Assembly: GCA_032027085.1 (NCBI GenBank) | Contig: JAVSMS010000001.1 | Coordinates: forward strand, 2,442,501 to 2,506,500 | Reading direction: 5' to 3' | Source of the DNA: Pseudorhodoplanes sp. | Lineage (GTDB): Bacteria > Pseudomonadota > Alphaproteobacteria > Rhizobiales > Xanthobacteraceae | DNA length: 64,000 nt | Part shown: positions 60,712 through 64,000 of the stretch, piece after piece | Position numbering within the stretch: position 1 is the first letter of the stretch | Layout of the letters: each line of letters begins with the position of its first letter | Made by a program: the position numbers and the translations under genes | The notes under the pieces: generated by a model | The model's database searches: none | What the model was told of the DNA's origin: nothing | Seen by the model: the letters and a program-made list of their open reading frames with translations, nothing else

Positions 60712-61944
60712 ATGAGCGAGCATTACGACTCCCTCGAAACCCGCGATCCGGCGCAGCGCGAGCAGGATGACTTCACCAACCTGCCGAACGCGCTCACGCG
60801 CGCGCTCCGCGCCAAGGGATGGAAGCAGCAACTTGGAGGAGTCGATGCGAAGTCGGTCGCGTCCCGCGCCGCGCTCGCCAAGCTTCCCATCCTGCGCAAA
60901 TCCGATCTCGTCGCCCTGCACAGGCAGACCCCGCCCTTCGGCGGCTTCAACGTCACCGAGCCCGGCAGGCTCGTGCATTTGATGATGTCGCCCGGCCCGA
61001 TCTTCGAGCCGGAAGGCCATGAAGACGATTACGCGGGCGTCGCGCGCGCGATGTTCGCCGCCGGATTTCGATCCGGCCACATCGTGCATAACTGCTTTTC
61101 GTATCACCTGACACCAGGCGCCTGGATGTTCGAATCCGGCTGCCGCGCGCTCGGCTGCGCCGTCATTCCTGGCGGCACCGGCAATACCGAGCAGCAGGTC
61201 GAGGCGATCGCGCATCTGAAGCCGGACGGCTATGTCGGCACGCCGGACTTCCTGAAGGTCCTGCTCGACGCTGCGCAGGCGTCCGGCAAGAACGCCTCCT
61301 CGCTCAAGCGCGGTCTGGTCTCCGGCGCCGCCTTTCCCGCCTCGCTGCGGCAGGAATTGTCGGACCGCGGCGTCGAGGTGCTGCAATGCTACGCCATCGC
61401 CGAGACCGGGGTGATCGCCTACGAGACGCCCGCGCGCGAGGGTCTGGTGGTGAACGAGAACCTGATCGTGGAGATCGTGCGCCCCGGCACCGGCGATCCG
61501 GTGCCGGAAGGCGAGGTCGGCGAAGTGGTCGTCACCTCCTTCGATCCGCATTACCCGATGATCCGTCTCGCCACCGGCGATCTGTCCGCCGTCATGCCCG
61601 GCCGCTCGCCCTGCGGGCGCACCAATATGCGGATCAAGGGCTGGATGGGCCGCGCCGACCAGACGACCAAGGTGAAGGGCATGTTCGTGCGCCCGGAGCA
61701 GATCGCCGAAGTGGCGAAGCGCCATCCCGAACTCGGGCGGCTGCGGCTTGTGGTCTCGCGCCAGGGCGAGCAGGACAGCATGACCCTGCAGGCGGAATGC
61801 GCGGCGCCCGCGGGCGGCCTCTCCGACGCTGTCGCCGCCAGCCTGCAATCAGTTACCAAGCTCAAGGGCGCGGTGGCACTGGTAGCGCCCGGCAGCCTCG
61901 CTAATGACGGCAAGGTCATTGCGGATGAGCGGCCGATCGGCTGA
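60712..61944 (+). CDS. Phenylacetate--CoA ligase-like enzyme
   Basis: 410-residue ANL-superfamily ligase of the PaaK branch, shorter and lacking the usual SSGTTG-type P-loop in strict form: the corresponding segment is MMSPGPIFEPEGHEDDY. The PaaK-type acid site and adenine region (HNCFSYHLTPGAWMFESGCR, IPGGTGNTEQQ, CYAIAETGVIAYE) and the C-terminal RADQTTKVKGMFVRPEQIAE are clear. Start ATG 60712. It follows the importer genes closely and precedes glcE by 9 bp. Likely activates an aryl acid such as phenylacetate or a hydroxybenzoate; the altered P-loop leaves some doubt on activity. Confidence 0.85.
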   Translation: MSEHYDSLETRDPAQREQDDFTNLPNALTRALRAKGWKQQLGGVDAKSVASRAALAKLPILRKSDLVALHRQTPPFGGFNVTEPGRLVHLMMSPGPIFEPEGHEDDYAGVARAMFAAGFRSGHIVHNCFSYHLTPGAWMFESGCRALGCAVIPGGTGNTEQQVEAIAHLKPDGYVGTPDFLKVLLDAAQASGKNASSLKRGLVSGAAFPASLRQELSDRGVEVLQCYAIAETGVIAYETPAREGLVVNENLIVEIVRPGTGDPVPEGEVGEVVVTSFDPHYPMIRLATGDLSAVMPGRSPCGRTNMRIKGWMGRADQTTKVKGMFVRPEQIAEVAKRHPELGRLRLVVSRQGEQDSMTLQAECAAPAGGLSDAVAASLQSVTKLKGAVALVAPGSLANDGKVIADERPIG

Positions 61945-61953
61945 ACTCCGCAT

Positions 61954-63171
61954 ATGCCGGATGTGTTGAAAGCGCGCGACGCCAAAGACGTCGAGGAAAC
62001 CGTTGCCTGGGCTCTGGCCGAGGGCAAGCGGCTGGACGTCATCGGACAGGGGTCCAAGCGCGACATTGGCCGCCCCGGCCAGACCGACACAACGCTCGAT
62101 GTCTCCGCACTTTCCGGCGTGACGCTTTACGAGCCCGAGGAACTGGTGCTGTCGGCGCGTGCCGGCACCCCGATCGCCGAGATCGAAAAGCTGGTCGCGT
62201 CGAAGGGCCAGGAACTGGCCTTCGAGCCGCTCGATTTCGGATACACCCTGGGGCTGCCGCAAGGCCTGGGCACGATCGGCGGCGTCCTCGCCGCCAATCT
62301 CTCAGGCCCCCGCCGCATCAAGGTCGGCGCCGCCCGCGATCATTTTCTCGGCTTTACGGCGGTGTCGGGCCGTGGCGAGACGTTCAAATCGGGCGGCCGG
62401 GTAGTGAAGAACGTTACCGGCTACGATCTTTGCAAATTGCTGGCTGGGTCCTTCGGCACATTGGCGGTGATGACCGATGTCACCATCAAGACGCTGCCAC
62501 GCGCCGAGGCGGAAACCACGGTCATGGTACTCGGCCTGGGCGACCAGCGCGCCTGCCAGGTGATGGCGGAGGCGATGGGCTCCTCCTGCGAGGTGTCGGG
62601 CGCAGCGCATCTGCCATCGCACATCTCGTCGCATTTTGATGGCCTGCATGCGCTGACGCAGCCCGCCACCGTCTTCCGCCTTGAAGGCGTCGGCCCCTCC
62701 ATCGCGCATCGCAAGGATGTACTGGCGGCGATGATCGGGTCTCACGGGCCGGTCGAAATGCTCGATGAGGTGGCTTCGCACGCGCTCTGGCGCTGCATCC
62801 GTGATGCCGCGCCTTTTGGTCATGGCTTGGAAGCCGATCGCGTGCTCTGGCGCGTATCCGTACCGCCCGCCCGCGGTTTTGAGCTGGCGGAGATGGTCTC
62901 CACCGGTGCCCAGATGTTCTACGACTGGGCCGGCGGGCTGGTATGGATCGGCATGCCGCATGCGGAGGATGCCGGCGCGCTGCAATTGCGCGATGCCGTG
63001 GCGATCCTGGGCGGGCACGCGACGCTGATCCGTGCGCCGGCGGCGGTACGGGCCGCGCTGGACGTCTTCGAGCCGCAGGACTCCAGCGTCGCCGCCTTAA
63101 CCAAAAGAGTAAAGGACAGCTTCGACCCAAAGGGTATTCTCAATCCGGGACGGATGTGGGCGGGGGTGTGA
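61954..63171 (+). CDS. glcE: Glycolate oxidase FAD-binding subunit
   Basis: 405-residue FAD_binding_4 protein. FAD-site motif LSARAGTPIAEIEKLVASKG, the GTIGGVLAANLSGPRRIKVG phosphate loop, DHFLGFTAVSGRGETFKSGG and RVVKNVTGYDLCKLLAGSFG are GlcE hallmarks; the C terminus ends SFDPKGILNPGRMWAG. GlcE is a shorter paralogue of the catalytic GlcD. It starts 9 bp after the PaaK-like gene and is followed, after a palindrome-bearing gap, by glcF. glcD is not upstream. Confidence 0.92.
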   Translation: MPDVLKARDAKDVEETVAWALAEGKRLDVIGQGSKRDIGRPGQTDTTLDVSALSGVTLYEPEELVLSARAGTPIAEIEKLVASKGQELAFEPLDFGYTLGLPQGLGTIGGVLAANLSGPRRIKVGAARDHFLGFTAVSGRGETFKSGGRVVKNVTGYDLCKLLAGSFGTLAVMTDVTIKTLPRAEAETTVMVLGLGDQRACQVMAEAMGSSCEVSGAAHLPSHISSHFDGLHALTQPATVFRLEGVGPSIAHRKDVLAAMIGSHGPVEMLDEVASHALWRCIRDAAPFGHGLEADRVLWRVSVPPARGFELAEMVSTGAQMFYDWAGGLVWIGMPHAEDAGALQLRDAVAILGGHATLIRAPAAVRAALDVFEPQDSSVAALTKRVKDSFDPKGILNPGRMWAGV

Positions 63172-63214
63172 TGCAAACAGTCTTGACCATGCCAGGCGCG
63201 CTAGCCGCTGCGTA

Positions 63215-63259
63215 CCTCTCCCTCAAAGGGGGAGGCCGAAGTCGGAAACATCCGACTTC
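63215..63259. repeat. Two small palindromes between glcE and glcF
   Basis: CCTCTCCCTC/GGGGGAGG (63215-63234, imperfect) and GAAGTCGGA/TCCGACTTC (63238-63259, four-base loop). These belong to the CTCCCCC and AGTCGG families seen elsewhere in the window. Confidence 0.55.
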
Positions 63260-63299
63260 GACAGGGAGCGAATGCAGAGTCAGTGCGCGGCTTCGATAG

Positions 63300-64000
63300 A
63301 TGCAAACCAATTTCTCGCTCGCCCAGCTCGCCGATGCGCATATCGCCGAATCCAACAAGATCCTGCGCTCCTGCGTGCATTGCGGCTTCTGCACGGCGAC
63401 CTGTCCGACCTATGTGCTCCTGGGCGATGAACTCGATTCCCCGCGCGGGCGCATCTATCTGATCAAGGACATGCTGGAGCAGGACCGACCGGCGAGCGCC
63501 GATGTGGTCAAGCATATCGACCGTTGCCTGTCGTGCCTGTCCTGCATGACCACCTGTCCGTCGGGCGTGCATTACATGCATCTTGTCGACCACGCCCGTG
63601 TCCATATCGAGAAGACGTACAAGCGCCCGCTGCGCGAGCGCCTGCTGCGCGCGCTTCTGGCCCGGGTGCTGCCAAATCCCTCCCTGTTCCGTCCGGCATT
63701 GCTGCTCGGCTGGCTGGCGCGGCCGCTGGCGCCGTTGTTCGAAGCCGCCGGTCTGGCGCCGTTCGCGGCCATGCTGCGGCTCGCCCGGCCCCCGCGCCTT
63801 TCCGGTCTGGGGCGCGGTCGGATCTTTGCAGCGGCAGGCCCGCGCAAGGGCCGCGTCGCCCTGTTGTCCGGCTGCGCCAATGACACGCTCGATCCGACGA
63901 TCAACGCGGCGACTGTGCGCATTCTCAACCGGCATGGGATCGAGGTCGTCATTCCGCGGGGCGAGGGTTGCTGCGGTTCGCTGGTTCATCATATGGGGCG
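63300..64000 (+). CDS. glcF: Glycolate oxidase iron-sulfur subunit (truncated by the window end)
   Basis: Reads open from ATG 63300 (MQTNFSLAQLADAHIAESNK) to the last base, 233 codons; the C-terminal half lies outside. Two [4Fe-4S] motifs, CVHCGFCTATCPTY near residue 26 and CLSCLSCMTTCPSGVHY near residue 77, then the start of the CCG domain (LLSGCANDTLDPTINAATVR ... EGCCGSLVHHMG). It passes electrons from glycolate to the quinone pool with GlcD and GlcE. Confidence 0.93.
   Translation, partial: MQTNFSLAQLADAHIAESNKILRSCVHCGFCTATCPTYVLLGDELDSPRGRIYLIKDMLEQDRPASADVVKHIDRCLSCLSCMTTCPSGVHYMHLVDHARVHIEKTYKRPLRERLLRALLARVLPNPSLFRPALLLGWLARPLAPLFEAAGLAPFAAMLRLARPPRLSGLGRGRIFAAAGPRKGRVALLSGCANDTLDPTINAATVRILNRHGIEVVIPRGEGCCGSLVHHMG

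Noticed and set aside
58383-60713. 776-codon open frame antisense to livK and livF
   Set aside because: Runs through two well-identified genes and the repeat between them; no homology features of its own.
60712-61944. Reading the PaaK-like gene as a pseudogene because the usual P-loop is altered
   Set aside because: The frame is intact over 410 codons with other ligase motifs conserved, so loss of function is not shown.
1-64000. tRNA, rRNA, insertion sequences or phage genes
   Set aside because: I saw no cloverleaf-type sequences, no transposase or integrase motifs and no target-site duplications, though short tRNAs could escape reading by eye.

Overview
The window looks like a chromosomal segment of a free-living alphaproteobacterium of the order Hyphomicrobiales (Rhizobiales), probably from the Bradyrhizobium/Rhodopseudomonas/Pseudolabrys neighbourhood. 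This rests on high GC, a sym-homospermidine synthase, a NAD-linked formate dehydrogenase with a fused diaphorase subunit, a Zur-type palindrome, the alphaproteobacterial ornithine-decarboxylase leader RNA, and intergenic palindromes typical of that group. No tRNA, rRNA, transposase, phage gene or CRISPR array was found. Genus-level placement is inference.

Region 1 (about 0.7-16.5 kb) is an oxalate/formate C1 island. A tripartite tricarboxylate-type transporter (tctC-tctB-tctA) and a GntR/FCD regulator precede oxalyl-CoA decarboxylase (oxc) and formyl-CoA:oxalate CoA-transferase (frc, with an unusual lysine-rich tail). Then come a stand-alone formyltransferase of the 10-formyl-THF hydrolase type, formate-THF ligase (fhs), and a LysR gene divergent from a two-gene formate dehydrogenase. 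Together they can take up a carboxylate (perhaps oxalate), decarboxylate it, release formate, and either oxidise it to CO2 with NADH formation or assimilate it through tetrahydrofolate.

Region 2 (16.5-28.5 kb) is mixed: an FMN-binding protein and a LysR gene, a DUF3297 protein, two paralogous small secreted proteins, a kelch protein with a Tat signal, a biotin cluster (bioB-bioA converging on bioF-bioD), a CrcB fluoride channel, and an Entner-Doudoroff pair (eda, kdgK) flanking two half-size permeases.

Region 3 (28.7-33.8 kb) is a zinc-acquisition operon behind a perfect Zur-like palindrome. It encodes a previously hidden 51-residue His-rich membrane peptide, znuC, znuB, znuA, a COG0523 GTPase metallochaperone with a His-rich loop, and a WD40 protein.

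Region 4 (34-41.3 kb) is a polyamine locus: two paralogous 376-residue ornithine decarboxylases and homospermidine synthase. Each decarboxylase lies behind a long, strongly conserved leader RNA matching the expected position of the speF motif, and each leader starts at a predicted promoter with a 17-bp spacer.

Region 5 (41.4-48.3 kb) holds an M3 oligopeptidase, a gamma-glutamyltransferase-family protein, a DUF1007/NicO nickel-cobalt exporter pair and an SDR enzyme. Region 6 (48.4-61.9 kb) holds a fused indolepyruvate:ferredoxin oxidoreductase, a Crp/Fnr regulator, an acyl-CoA ligase, a complete branched-chain/aromatic-acid-type ABC importer and a phenylacetate-CoA-ligase-like enzyme; uptake and CoA activation of aromatic or aryl-keto acids is the most natural reading. 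The window ends in glycolate oxidase glcE and a truncated glcF. Palindromic repeats of several families occupy many gene junctions.
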